Part shown: positions 1 to 7,554 of the stretch, in pieces
Position numbering within the stretch: position 1 is the stretch's first letter
How the letters are laid out: the number at the start of each line of letters is the position of its first letter
NCBI GenBank assembly: GCA_964355015.1
Contig: CAYHCE010000009.1
Coordinates: 1 to 64,000, forward strand
DNA length: 64,000 bases
From: CAYHCE01 sp964355015
Lineage (GTDB): Bacteria; Cyanobacteriota; Cyanobacteriia; PCC-6307; Cyanobiaceae
Direction: 5' to 3'
Notes under the pieces: generated by a model
What the model was told of the DNA's origin: nothing
The model's input: only the letters and a program-made list of their open reading frames with translations
Database searches by the model: none
Translations under genes and position numbers: made by a program

Positions 1-2
1 CG

Positions 3-920
3 AGGCACAGCACCGAAAAGATCATCGATGATCTTTGCCGTCAGTCCACAGGATTTGGTCGCCATCGCCCCCACTACAACCGCGACAAAGCTCGTGCCAG
101 CTTTCTCACGATCGCCAAGCAGAAAAAGCCAAGGCACCGCAAGCTGAAGGCTGCAGTGAGGAAGCAGCTCAGCTATCTGCAGCGCAATCTTGAAGCGATC
201 GACGCTCTGATCGCTGTTGGGGCATGCCTTTCTGCCCTCAGGGAGCACTGGTGGCAGAAGCTTCTGGCCAGCAATACCCGAAGCATCCCCCACAGGCTGG
301 TCAACCTGGTTCAGAAGCAGGTGTGGCCGATCGTACGAGGAAAAGCAAGGGCAGCCGTGGAGTTCGGTGCCAAAATCAGTGTAACCATTGAAAATGGTTT
401 TCCATTCCTTCATCGCATCAGCTGGGACGCCTACAACGAAGGTGAAGATCTCATGGCTCAGGCAGAAAAGGACAAGAAGGATAATGGTTGCTACCCTGAG
501 CGCATCTGTGCTGATCGTATCTACATCAACCGCGAGAACAGGCACTTCTGTCTGAGAAGCGGAATCCGGCTCTCGGGCAAGCCTTTGAGTCGTCCTCCAA
601 AAGACCCTGAGTTAAACGCTGCCCGCAGGCAGCAACTCAGTGCTGATCAACGTCGTCGTAATGAGGTAGAGGGATCCTTTCGAACGGGGAAACGCAGGTA
701 TACATTGGATCGCATCATGGCCAAACTCACGCACGGTGCCGAGACCACGATCTCCATGGCCTTTGTCGTGATGTGCTCCGAGAAGGTGCTGAGGCTGCTG
801 CGCCTCTTTTGTGCTCTTGTTCTGGGTTGGTTGTACGGTCTGTGCAGCAACCAAGAGACCGACTCAGAAGGTTACCACTCCCTCAGCAGGCAATCGTGCG
901 TTTTGCCGCTGACAGCATAG
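3..920 (+). CDS. IS5-type DDE transposase, C-terminal part (runs off the left edge)
   Basis: The frame is open from the first bases of the window, so the N-terminus lies outside and only about 305 codons are visible. It resembles IS5-type transposases with a long catalytic domain. The segment PYNEG-like (AYNEGEDL) is followed by CADRIY, which carries the second catalytic Asp, then by RLSGKPLSRPPKD, and by RRNEVEGSF with the catalytic Glu. The C-terminal helix ends in MCSEKVLRLLRLF, usual for the family. The acidic residues and these blocks are intact, so this part has not visibly decayed. Base composition is clearly less GC-rich than the neighbouring core genes, as expected for a mobile gene. 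Exact subgroup (IS5 or IS1182-like) is not decided. Confidence 0.75.
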   Translation, partial: RHSTEKIIDDLCRQSTGFGRHRPHYNRDKARASFLTIAKQKKPRHRKLKAAVRKQLSYLQRNLEAIDALIAVGACLSALREHWWQKLLASNTRSIPHRLVNLVQKQVWPIVRGKARAAVEFGAKISVTIENGFPFLHRISWDAYNEGEDLMAQAEKDKKDNGCYPERICADRIYINRENRHFCLRSGIRLSGKPLSRPPKDPELNAARRQQLSADQRRRNEVEGSFRTGKRRYTLDRIMAKLTHGAETTISMAFVVMCSEKVLRLLRLFCALVLGWLYGLCSNQETDSEGYHSLSRQSCVLPLTA

Positions 921-958
921 GAGGCCTCGTTCTGTTCGTTGTTACGTCCAAACAGCTG

Positions 959-1310
959 GATTTAGCGAGGCGGTCTCCGGTTGGTTTTTCAGGAGGCCCT
1001 GATTACGAGCAGACCACGGTCCGGAAGCGCACCAGACGCGAGCGGTTTCTTGCCGAGATGGAGGCGGTTGTACCTTGGAAGCCGCTGATCGATCTGATCG
1101 AGCCCCACTCCCCCAAGACCAGCTCAAAGGGCGGTCGCCCGGCCTATCCGCTGGAGACGATGCTCCGGGTCCATCTGATGCAGCAGTGGTATGACCTCAG
1201 CGATCCAGCCATGGAGGATGCGCTGATTGAGGTGCCGACGATGCGTCGGTTCGCGGGGATCGACTTGATCAGCGACAGGATCCCGGACGAGACCACGATC
1301 CTGACGTTCC
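959..1310 (+). pseudogene. IS5-family transposase N-terminal fragment, cut off by an ISAs1 element
   Basis: The translated frame contains RKRTRRERFLAEMEAVVPW, then GGRPAYPLETMLRVHLMQQW, and IPDETTILTF. These are the conserved N-terminal blocks of IS5-subgroup transposases. The reading stops matching right after TILTF, exactly where the terminal repeat of the ISAs1 element begins at 1311. The rest of the transposase is not found on the other side of that element. No convincing start codon is visible, so the 5' boundary is approximate. It is a different IS5 lineage from the transposase at 3-920. Non-functional. Confidence 0.7.
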
Positions 1311-1328
1311 CAGGACTGATTCAAAGTG
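1311..1328 (+). repeat. ISAs1 terminal inverted repeat (transposase 3' side)
   Basis: CAGGACTGATTCAAAGTG. It ends one base before the minus-strand TGA of the transposase remnant (1329-1331) and pairs with the inverted copy at 2292-2309, with two mismatches at positions 4 and 5. Confidence 0.75.
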
Positions 1329-2290
1329 TCAGCAAGGGATTGGCTCCGGCTGTCGCTGTGCCATCACCAGCGGCTGGCTGATGTCGTGGGTGACGGACTG
1401 CATCCCTGTGCGGATCGACTGAAACCGCTCAGCCGGTGCAGGTATGGCCTCCGGACGACTTCGTCTACAGGGCCGCCATCCGCCGTGTCGCCAGGGCGCC
1501 GGCGCCATTGCCCCGGTAACGGTGCCCATCCTCATGGAGCTGGGTGTCACCGATCCAGGGCCAGCCCTCAAGGCTCCAGCGATCCCGCACCTGTGGCTGC
1601 AGGGCTTCTGGGCTGATTCTCAGCCTGGTGAGAAACAGATGGGTGGCCTGGAAGGGCTTGTCGTCACGCCGACCGGAGGCGATCACCTCCACGATCCAGC
1701 CATTGCCACTCCAGGCCTCGCAGATCTGCTCTGGCGCCTGTTTGACACGCAGCGTCCAGGTGATCTCGCGGCCGTGGGCTCTTCCATGATCCTTTGCCTC
1801 AACAGGGGATCTGGCGCTTCCCCTGGCACTGGCTGCGGCTGGAGCACCGCTCGCTCACGGTTCTCGCCAGTGGCGTCGCAGGCCTGGCTGATCGCCACTC
1901 CCAGGGCAGCGGAGTTCAGCGTCAGCTGGGCAAGGGAGACGCAGTCGGCCGGAGGCCATCGGTTGAGCCACCACCTTGGGTGGGTCCGATCGAGCCCAGC
2001 GGCGTCTTGCCGCCTGTCACCAGCTGGTCGAGATCCGCTGCACCATCAGGGATCTGGGCGATCGTCCAGTCACGGATAGCCGCGCACAAGGCCGCATCAT
2101 CCACCTGCAGGAAGAAGCAGCGGAACGCCGGACCCGATGGGGGCCCACGCCGCCTGCGGGCATCCGGTATCGCCTGCACGCACCTGGTCAGATCGAGATC
2201 GGTGGCGGCAGAGGCGGTATCGGGCACAAGGAGGTGGCGATCCCACCGAGCCAACCCCATGCCGGCAGCCCAGGCCAGAGCGCCTGTGAC
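1329..2290 (-). pseudogene. ISAs1-family transposase, frameshifted and internally deleted
   Basis: Reading the minus strand and switching frames recovers the family's blocks in order. DLDLTRCVQAIPDARRRRG (N-terminal block) comes first, then IRDWTIAQIPDGAADLDQL and GGKTPLGSI. After these come GVAISQACDATGENRERAVL, VEVIASGRRDDKPFQATHLF, RDRWSLEGW, HRYRGNGAGALATRR, and the C-terminus GMQSVTHDISQPLVMAQRQP. Several frame changes are needed. The stretch between the N-terminal block and the DDE core is missing, as are parts of the core around 1800-1900. Such a gene cannot give an active transposase. The family assignment is from recognised motifs; the exact frame breaks were not mapped base by base. 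Confidence 0.7.
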
Positions 2291-2291
2291 G

Positions 2292-2309
2292 CACTTTGAA
2301 TCAGCTCTG
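2292..2309 (-). repeat. ISAs1 terminal inverted repeat (transposase 5' side)
   Basis: Read on the minus strand: CAGAGCTGATTCAAAGTG, an inverted copy of 1311-1328 with 16 of 18 identities. It marks the right border of the ISAs1 element. Confidence 0.75.
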
Positions 2310-2415
2310 GGTGCCTGCCAGCCCCTCCCTGTCGACAGGAGTACCCACCCGTGGCAGCCTTCCTGCAGGCCGGCAGGTCCGGCCATGCCCGTCCCAGCTG
2401 CGCAGGTCACCAGAC

Positions 2416-3081
2416 ATGGGCATGAGCGGCATGGCAGAGGTGATCGGCGGGGCGCTGGCCCTCGACCCCGACGCCTTCCGCCAGCTTCAGTCGGCCTCAG
2501 GCGCTGGCCGCCTGGGCGTCGGGGTGGCTCTGTTGGCCGGGTTGTCCCAAGGCATCGGCCAGGCCTTCATCCTGTTCGTCAATCGGGTGCGCCCGCTGCG
2601 ATTTGCGCTCAGCCTGCTGCTTGAGGCTGTGCTGTTCGCGCTCGGCTTTCTCGTCTGGGCGGGGAGCACCTGGCTGGTGGCGCGCTTCTGGTTCGGCATC
2701 GACGTTCCGGTTCAGGCCGTCGTGCGGGCTCTTGGGCTGGCTCACGCTCCACAGCTGTTCGCCTTTCTCGGTGCCCTTCCCTACTTGGGCGTTCCCCTGC
2801 TCACCCTGCTGTCGCTCTGGACCGCGGTCGCTTTTGTGGTGGGGATGGTGGCCGCCACCGGGCTGGGCGTGTGGCAGGCCTTCGGCGCCCTCGTGGTGGG
2901 CTGGCTGGGGATGCATGCCCTGCAGCGCACCGCCGGGCAACCCGTGATGAATCTGGCAGGCTGGTTGCTGGATCGCGTCGCGGGGGTGGCGCTGGTCACC
3001 GATCGGCCCCGGCTGCAGGCGCTGCTTCAATCCGGGCGCCAGGATCGCCCCATCGAACGCCAGCGTGATCGCCGTGGCTGA
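2416..3081 (+). CDS. Polytopic membrane protein, Yip1-like
   Basis: A 221-residue protein with several hydrophobic spans in the Yip1 pattern. After about 45 soluble residues there are long segments such as ALSLLLEAVLFALGFLVWAG, FAFLGALPYLGVPLLTLLSL, VAFVVGMVAATGLGVW and FGALVVGWLGM. The C-terminus is basic and soluble. I chose the ATG at 2416 because upstream codons belong to the edge of the ISAs1 element. Its end overlaps the GTG of the next gene by 17 bp, so the two are probably translated together and may work together. Function unknown; the Yip1 resemblance is by layout and would need a profile search. Confidence 0.65.
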   Translation: MGMSGMAEVIGGALALDPDAFRQLQSASGAGRLGVGVALLAGLSQGIGQAFILFVNRVRPLRFALSLLLEAVLFALGFLVWAGSTWLVARFWFGIDVPVQAVVRALGLAHAPQLFAFLGALPYLGVPLLTLLSLWTAVAFVVGMVAATGLGVWQAFGALVVGWLGMHALQRTAGQPVMNLAGWLLDRVAGVALVTDRPRLQALLQSGRQDRPIERQRDRRG

Positions 3082-5923
3082 ACGGGGCCCGCTGCGGCGC
3101 TGGCTTCGGGGCCGCCGCCTCCTGTGGGTGCTTGGCCTGCTGGCCCTGGTGCTGCTGCCGGGAACCGGGGTGCTGCTGCAGCTGGCCTACGTGGCCCTGC
3201 ATCGCAGCTTTGGTCTGGCGGTGGATCTGGTCACGATCGGCCTGGCCCTGTTCCTGATCGCCGCCTTCTTCGCGCCTCTGGATGCGCTCGGCTGGTGGGC
3301 GGGCTGGAGCGGTGACGGAGTGGAGACACGCCCCGCCACCGGTGAGCTGGCGGCGCCGGTGGCCACCGATCGCCCGATCGCCCGCTTCGTCGTCTATCTC
3401 GACGGCATCGGCCAGGCCTCCGCCGACGCCCTGCCCGAAGGCGAGGACTTCCTGCGCCGCCTGGCCGACCACCTGCCCGACGACATCGCGATCGTGCGCG
3501 GGATCATGGCCTACTCGGTGCGCAACCAGCCGATCACCAGCGGGCGCTGGCTGGCCCGCTTCTGGCGCTGGGTGGATGCGTTGCGTCTGCGCGATCCGCA
3601 GTCGCTGCTGGGGCTGATCATCAACCTGCGCAACGTCACCGTGGTGGCGGTCTCTGCCGACCAGCGCTACGGGCCGATCTACAACCAGGGCACGGCCCAG
3701 GTGATCGTCGACAGCCTGGTGGCCAACGGCTACCCGCTCGGCAGCGGCACACCGCTCACCCTGCTGGGCTTCAGCGGTGGGGGCCAGATGGCCTTCGGCG
3801 CGCTTCCCTTTCTGCGGCGGGCCCTGGCCGCGCCGATCGAGGTGATCTCCCTGGGCGGGGTCTTCGCCGGCGGCAACCGGTTCCTCCAGGCCGCCCACGT
3901 CTATCACCTGGTGGGCAGCCGCGATTCGGTCGAGCGGATCGGGCCGGTGGTGTTTCCGCGCCGCTGGCGCTGGCTGCTGCTCTCCTACTGGAACCGGGCC
4001 CGGCGCCGCGGCAATGTGAGCCTGATTCCGCTCGGGCCGGTGGGGCACGAACTGCCCGGCGGCATCCTCGACGCGGCCGCCACCCTGCCCGACGGCCGCA
4101 CCCACATGCAGCAGACCGTGGATCTGGTCGGCGGGATCCTCACCGGGGCGGATCCCGAGTCGCCACTGACGCGGCCGCCCAGGCCAGCCAACAACGACGA
4201 GCTGGCCTGCCGCAACCCCTGGCACGGTCCGCTGCTTCAGCGCGACATCCAGCCCCTGCCCTCCCCTGCCTTCCGGGGGCTGGCCCCCTGGCTGGGGCGG
4301 CTGATCCTGCCGGCCCCGCAGGAGCGCGCCGCGGGCGTGGGTTTCGAGGTGTTCCACGCCCCCGTCGCCTGGTCCCATCTCGTGGGCACCACCGTGCGGC
4401 TGAACTGGCACGACCCGCGGCTGTCCGCGGTGACCATGGATCTGCACTTCAGCGACGAGGCGCTCCACAGCCTCCAGGAGGGGATGGTGCACCCGGAGCG
4501 GCTGAACCACTGGCGCCAGGTCACGCCGCTGGAGTCGCTGGCCGGCGCCCGCGGCCGCGATGATCTGTTCGTGACCCTGCCCGAACCGGTGCGGGTGGAC
4601 ACCGCGCTGGGACCACCACGGCTGTGGATCAGCACCGAGCCCCACCAGACCACGGGCATGGCGCTGGCGCTTGTCCAGCTGCAGAAGCCGCTCGAGGGCG
4701 ACCTGTGGCGGGCGGTGGCCTTCGATCCGGTCGCGCGACGTTTTGCCGGTCCCGACCTCAGCCTGCGTTTCCCGGAGCCCGTGCCCAATGGTGAGGGGAT
4801 CGCGCCCGCCACCAGCCGCGGTCTCGAGCGCTCCCCCCTCAACGCCAGCGGCTGGTACGTGAGCGGAGTGCCCGATGGTGCCGGCGCCTTCGTGGTGCAG
4901 GCGATCGCGCCCCGCGCCCTGCTGCGCCTCCAGCCCGAGCGGGTGATCACGGGCCGACGGGCCGCCTGGCGCTACGTGAAACGTGAGGCCTGGGGCACAC
5001 TCACGCCGGCAACCGTGAGCTCGGTACTGGTGAGCGGGCGAAGGGCCGCGCCGCAGGAGCTGCTGCAGGAGTGGCGGCTGGGGGATCGCCTGCTGGTGAT
5101 CCACGTGTTCGGTGGCATCGGCGGCGAGCAGCGGGAGCAGGCACTGCGCGCCGGGATCTGCTTCGGGCATTTCGCCTACGGACTGGCTGAAGTGGTGCGC
5201 GAGCCCCTGGCCGATGAGCTGGCCGTGGAGATCGGCTACCGGCAGGTTTACGCCCACAACCCCGATGGCCTGGTCGCCGGCGCCCACGACTGGTGGCGCT
5301 ACATGGGGGATCGTCAGGTGGGCTGGCTGGGCAGCCGGCCCGTGGCCGACATCCTGCTGCGCTTCCCGCCGTTCACGGGCAGCTACAGCCTGGAGGGGGA
5401 AGAACGCTCGCCCCTGCTGGGCCTCGAGGCCCAGCTGGCGGCGATGACGGCCCGCTATCGCATCGGAGATGGCACGGGCGCCACCTTCGTGGGCCCGGCC
5501 AACAACTGCGCCCAGGATTCGAACCAGGCCCTGTTCGCGTCGATCCAGCAGCTGCGGGCGCTCCTGGGCGGCATGGATCGCAGCGCCTTGCAGGAATGGA
5601 AGCGCCGGGACCCCGAGCAGGCCGAACGGCTCGAGCAGTTAGTGCGCCTGGAGCGCACCCTGCGCCGCGATCTCCTGCCGCTGGGCAGCCCGCGCACCGA
5701 CTGGCGCCAGAACGCCTATCTGCTCGGCAGCAGCCTCGAGGATCGCCCCCTGGACAACCTCTGGCGCGGCCTCAGCAGCTGGCGCACGCTGCTGCCCCGC
5801 CTCGCCAGCGACACCGTGGTGCGGGCCTTTCTCGACCACGGTGCCTCGGCCCTGGTGCTGCGTACCAATCAGGTGGGGGGTGACAATCCCCGCATCGCCC
5901 CGGTCGCGCCTCTCACGCTCTGA
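3065..5923 (+). CDS. Large membrane-anchored protein with an alpha/beta-hydrolase-like GxSxG motif
   Basis: A 952-residue protein with a GTG start inside the end of the preceding gene (17-bp overlap). Two N-terminal hydrophobic segments at about residues 18-42 and 48-70 suggest a membrane anchor. The soluble part begins with ARFVVYLDGIGQ near residue 115 and carries LTLLGFSGGGQMAFG with the GFSGG nucleophile-elbow pattern (Ser about 237), followed by VGSRDSVERIGP and HELPGG. These fit the later strands of a hydrolase fold, with a possible His. The C-terminal 600 residues have no motif I can name; GPANNCAQDSNQALF (about 810-824) looks conserved in type. I do not recognise a function. A membrane-associated lipase- or esterase-like activity is inference only. 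Confidence 0.65.
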   Translation: MIAVAERGPLRRWLRGRRLLWVLGLLALVLLPGTGVLLQLAYVALHRSFGLAVDLVTIGLALFLIAAFFAPLDALGWWAGWSGDGVETRPATGELAAPVATDRPIARFVVYLDGIGQASADALPEGEDFLRRLADHLPDDIAIVRGIMAYSVRNQPITSGRWLARFWRWVDALRLRDPQSLLGLIINLRNVTVVAVSADQRYGPIYNQGTAQVIVDSLVANGYPLGSGTPLTLLGFSGGGQMAFGALPFLRRALAAPIEVISLGGVFAGGNRFLQAAHVYHLVGSRDSVERIGPVVFPRRWRWLLLSYWNRARRRGNVSLIPLGPVGHELPGGILDAAATLPDGRTHMQQTVDLVGGILTGADPESPLTRPPRPANNDELACRNPWHGPLLQRDIQPLPSPAFRGLAPWLGRLILPAPQERAAGVGFEVFHAPVAWSHLVGTTVRLNWHDPRLSAVTMDLHFSDEALHSLQEGMVHPERLNHWRQVTPLESLAGARGRDDLFVTLPEPVRVDTALGPPRLWISTEPHQTTGMALALVQLQKPLEGDLWRAVAFDPVARRFAGPDLSLRFPEPVPNGEGIAPATSRGLERSPLNASGWYVSGVPDGAGAFVVQAIAPRALLRLQPERVITGRRAAWRYVKREAWGTLTPATVSSVLVSGRRAAPQELLQEWRLGDRLLVIHVFGGIGGEQREQALRAGICFGHFAYGLAEVVREPLADELAVEIGYRQVYAHNPDGLVAGAHDWWRYMGDRQVGWLGSRPVADILLRFPPFTGSYSLEGEERSPLLGLEAQLAAMTARYRIGDGTGATFVGPANNCAQDSNQALFASIQQLRALLGGMDRSALQEWKRRDPEQAERLEQLVRLERTLRRDLLPLGSPRTDWRQNAYLLGSSLEDRPLDNLWRGLSSWRTLLPRLASDTVVRAFLDHGASALVLRTNQVGGDNPRIAPVAPLTL

Positions 5924-5956
5924 GCAAGTCCGGGTTCTCCCAGCCCCTGGATCCGC

Positions 5957-7396
5957 TCAGTTCACCCACTCCAGCAATGATGACCCGAGCGGCTGAGGGC
6001 CGCGCACGAAACCCGGCTGGATCGCGTCCATGGTGATCAGGGTGGGCAGATAGGTGATCACACCGAACGGGCTGTCGATCGTGGTGACAGGCACGTCCGT
6101 CTGGCGGGCGATGTCGGCGAAGGGAAGGCTGCCGCTCAGGGCGCTGCCATCGAGCAGGCCGAGTTCCTGAGCCCACATGCACATGCGCGTCAGCGAAACC
6201 CGAACCTGGTAGCTGCCGCCCTCGGTGGCGCGGCGATGCAGGGCGGCGGCCACGGCCGCAGCCCCCACGTAGGCCGCCAGATAATCGGCGAAGATCACCT
6301 GCAGCGGCATGATCGGCGCATCCACCGCGCCCTCGCTGTCGACGTAGCCGGAGACGGCCACAGCGATCATGTCGAAACCGCGGAAGTTCGCCCACTCGCC
6401 TTCGAAGTCGAAGCAGCGCAGCTCATGGGCGATGATCCCCGGCCGGCTCACGGCCAGCCGTCTGGGCGAGATGCCGCGCTGATCGAGATTGAGATAGGAG
6501 CAGGTGAACACATCCGCCGTCTGCAGCAGCGCGAAAAAGCGGCGCATGTCGGTTTCGTCATCGAAATCGCAGTAGGCGGCCCTCTTGCCGATGTCCGTTT
6601 CCAGCCGCCAGTTCACGTGATCCGGATAGTTCGGCTTGGAGAGGTGCAGCACGTCGGCCCCGAACTCGGCCAGGGTCCGCGCCGTGACCGGACCGCCGAT
6701 CACGTGGGTGCAATCCAGCACCCGGATTCCAGCGAGAGGTGTGCTCAGCCCCGGGGGAAGCGGGATCGGATCGCTGTCGCCGATCTTCTCGATCTCCACC
6801 ACCGGCTTGGCCGCCAGGCGCTGCCCCACCGGATGGATCCGCCATTCCTCGGCCGTGCGAACCATGCCGATGGCGCCTGATTCCTCCCGGATCGCCCGCT
6901 CCAGGGCTTCACCGTCCCACTGCATGATCGCGGCCTCCACCGCCCGCTGGGTGGGGGCGCACTTCAGCACCTTGAACAGGGCGTCCCGCAACCTGGGGTA
7001 GAACAGCTCGATCTTGACGAACCGGCCGTCACGGGTCGGATAGAATTCACCGCTCAGCGGCGAGTCCACCCCCACACCGGAGCCGTAATCGGTGAAGGGC
7101 AACGGCCGGCCGTTCTGCCGCATGAAGGAGATGCCGTGATGCTGGTGCACGGCATGCTCGACACTCGTGCCGATGTTCTGCGCCGTGCCGCCGCGCAGTT
7201 CCCACAGCTGGCTCAGAGCGACCCCGAATGCCGCCTGGGCGGCCGCCATCAGCTCCCCGAAACGATGTCGCGAGGCCAGCACCGGGTCCTGGCCGGTGAT
7301 CGTGATCGTGCCCCGGTGGTCGGATTCGCGCAGCCCGATCGCAGACAGCATCGTGTCCAGTGCCTTCTGGGCGCTGGCGGATTCGACATGGGCCAT
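5957..7396 (-). CDS. CaiB/BaiF family III CoA-transferase, long form
   Basis: 479 residues. The family's signature LAGIRVLDCTHVIGGPVTAR, then LAEFGADVLHL, appears at about residue 230 rather than at the N-terminus. It is followed by RAAYCDFD, ADVFTCSYLN, RGFDMIAVAVSGYVDSEG and QVRVSLTRMCMW. The first half (GDPVLASRHRFGELMAAA, YPTRDGRFVKIELFYPR, VEIEKIGDSDPIPLPPG) resembles the C-terminal half of another CoA-transferase. The protein therefore looks like a two-domain form with a reduced first domain. Family members move CoA between acyl or carboxylic acid partners; the substrate here is unknown. It is divergent from narB, with 158 bp between the starts and no NtcA box in that gap. Possibly acquired, because such long forms are mostly familiar from proteobacteria. 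Confidence 0.8.
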   Translation of the reverse strand: MAHVESASAQKALDTMLSAIGLRESDHRGTITITGQDPVLASRHRFGELMAAAQAAFGVALSQLWELRGGTAQNIGTSVEHAVHQHHGISFMRQNGRPLPFTDYGSGVGVDSPLSGEFYPTRDGRFVKIELFYPRLRDALFKVLKCAPTQRAVEAAIMQWDGEALERAIREESGAIGMVRTAEEWRIHPVGQRLAAKPVVEIEKIGDSDPIPLPPGLSTPLAGIRVLDCTHVIGGPVTARTLAEFGADVLHLSKPNYPDHVNWRLETDIGKRAAYCDFDDETDMRRFFALLQTADVFTCSYLNLDQRGISPRRLAVSRPGIIAHELRCFDFEGEWANFRGFDMIAVAVSGYVDSEGAVDAPIMPLQVIFADYLAAYVGAAAVAAALHRRATEGGSYQVRVSLTRMCMWAQELGLLDGSALSGSLPFADIARQTDVPVTTIDSPFGVITYLPTLITMDAIQPGFVRGPQPLGSSLLEWVN

Positions 7397-7554
7397 GCAG
7401 GGATTTCGGCGTTCTGGGGCGACCGGGAACCGCTGCGGCGGGTGACAGGTGGCACTGCAGCGGCCGATCAGCCCTCGGGCCCAGCAAGGCTAGGGAGATC
7501 TGGCGATGCCGCAGCAGGTTCCGTCCAGCGGTCCGCCCCTGCTCCCGAACAGGG

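Larger units (their letters stand above)
1311..2309 (-). mobile_element. ISAs1-family insertion sequence, decayed (999 bp)
   Basis: The element is bounded by 18-bp terminal inverted repeats that match at 16 of 18 positions and both start with CAG: 1311-1328 reads CAGGACTGATTCAAAGTG, and the reverse complement of 2292-2309 reads CAGAGCTGATTCAAAGTG. Between them lies a minus-strand ISAs1-type transposase in several broken frames. The flanks (CTGACGTTCC on the left, GTGCCTGCC on the right) show no target-site duplication, and the interrupted IS5 gene does not resume on the right. A deletion or recombination after insertion is therefore likely. Confidence 0.75.

Noticed and set aside
2996..5287. 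Long minus-strand open frame (763 codons) opposite the large GxSxG gene
   Set aside because: Gln/His/Gly/Pro-rich with no domain logic, typical antisense shadow of a GC-rich gene; the plus-strand frame has membrane spans and motifs.
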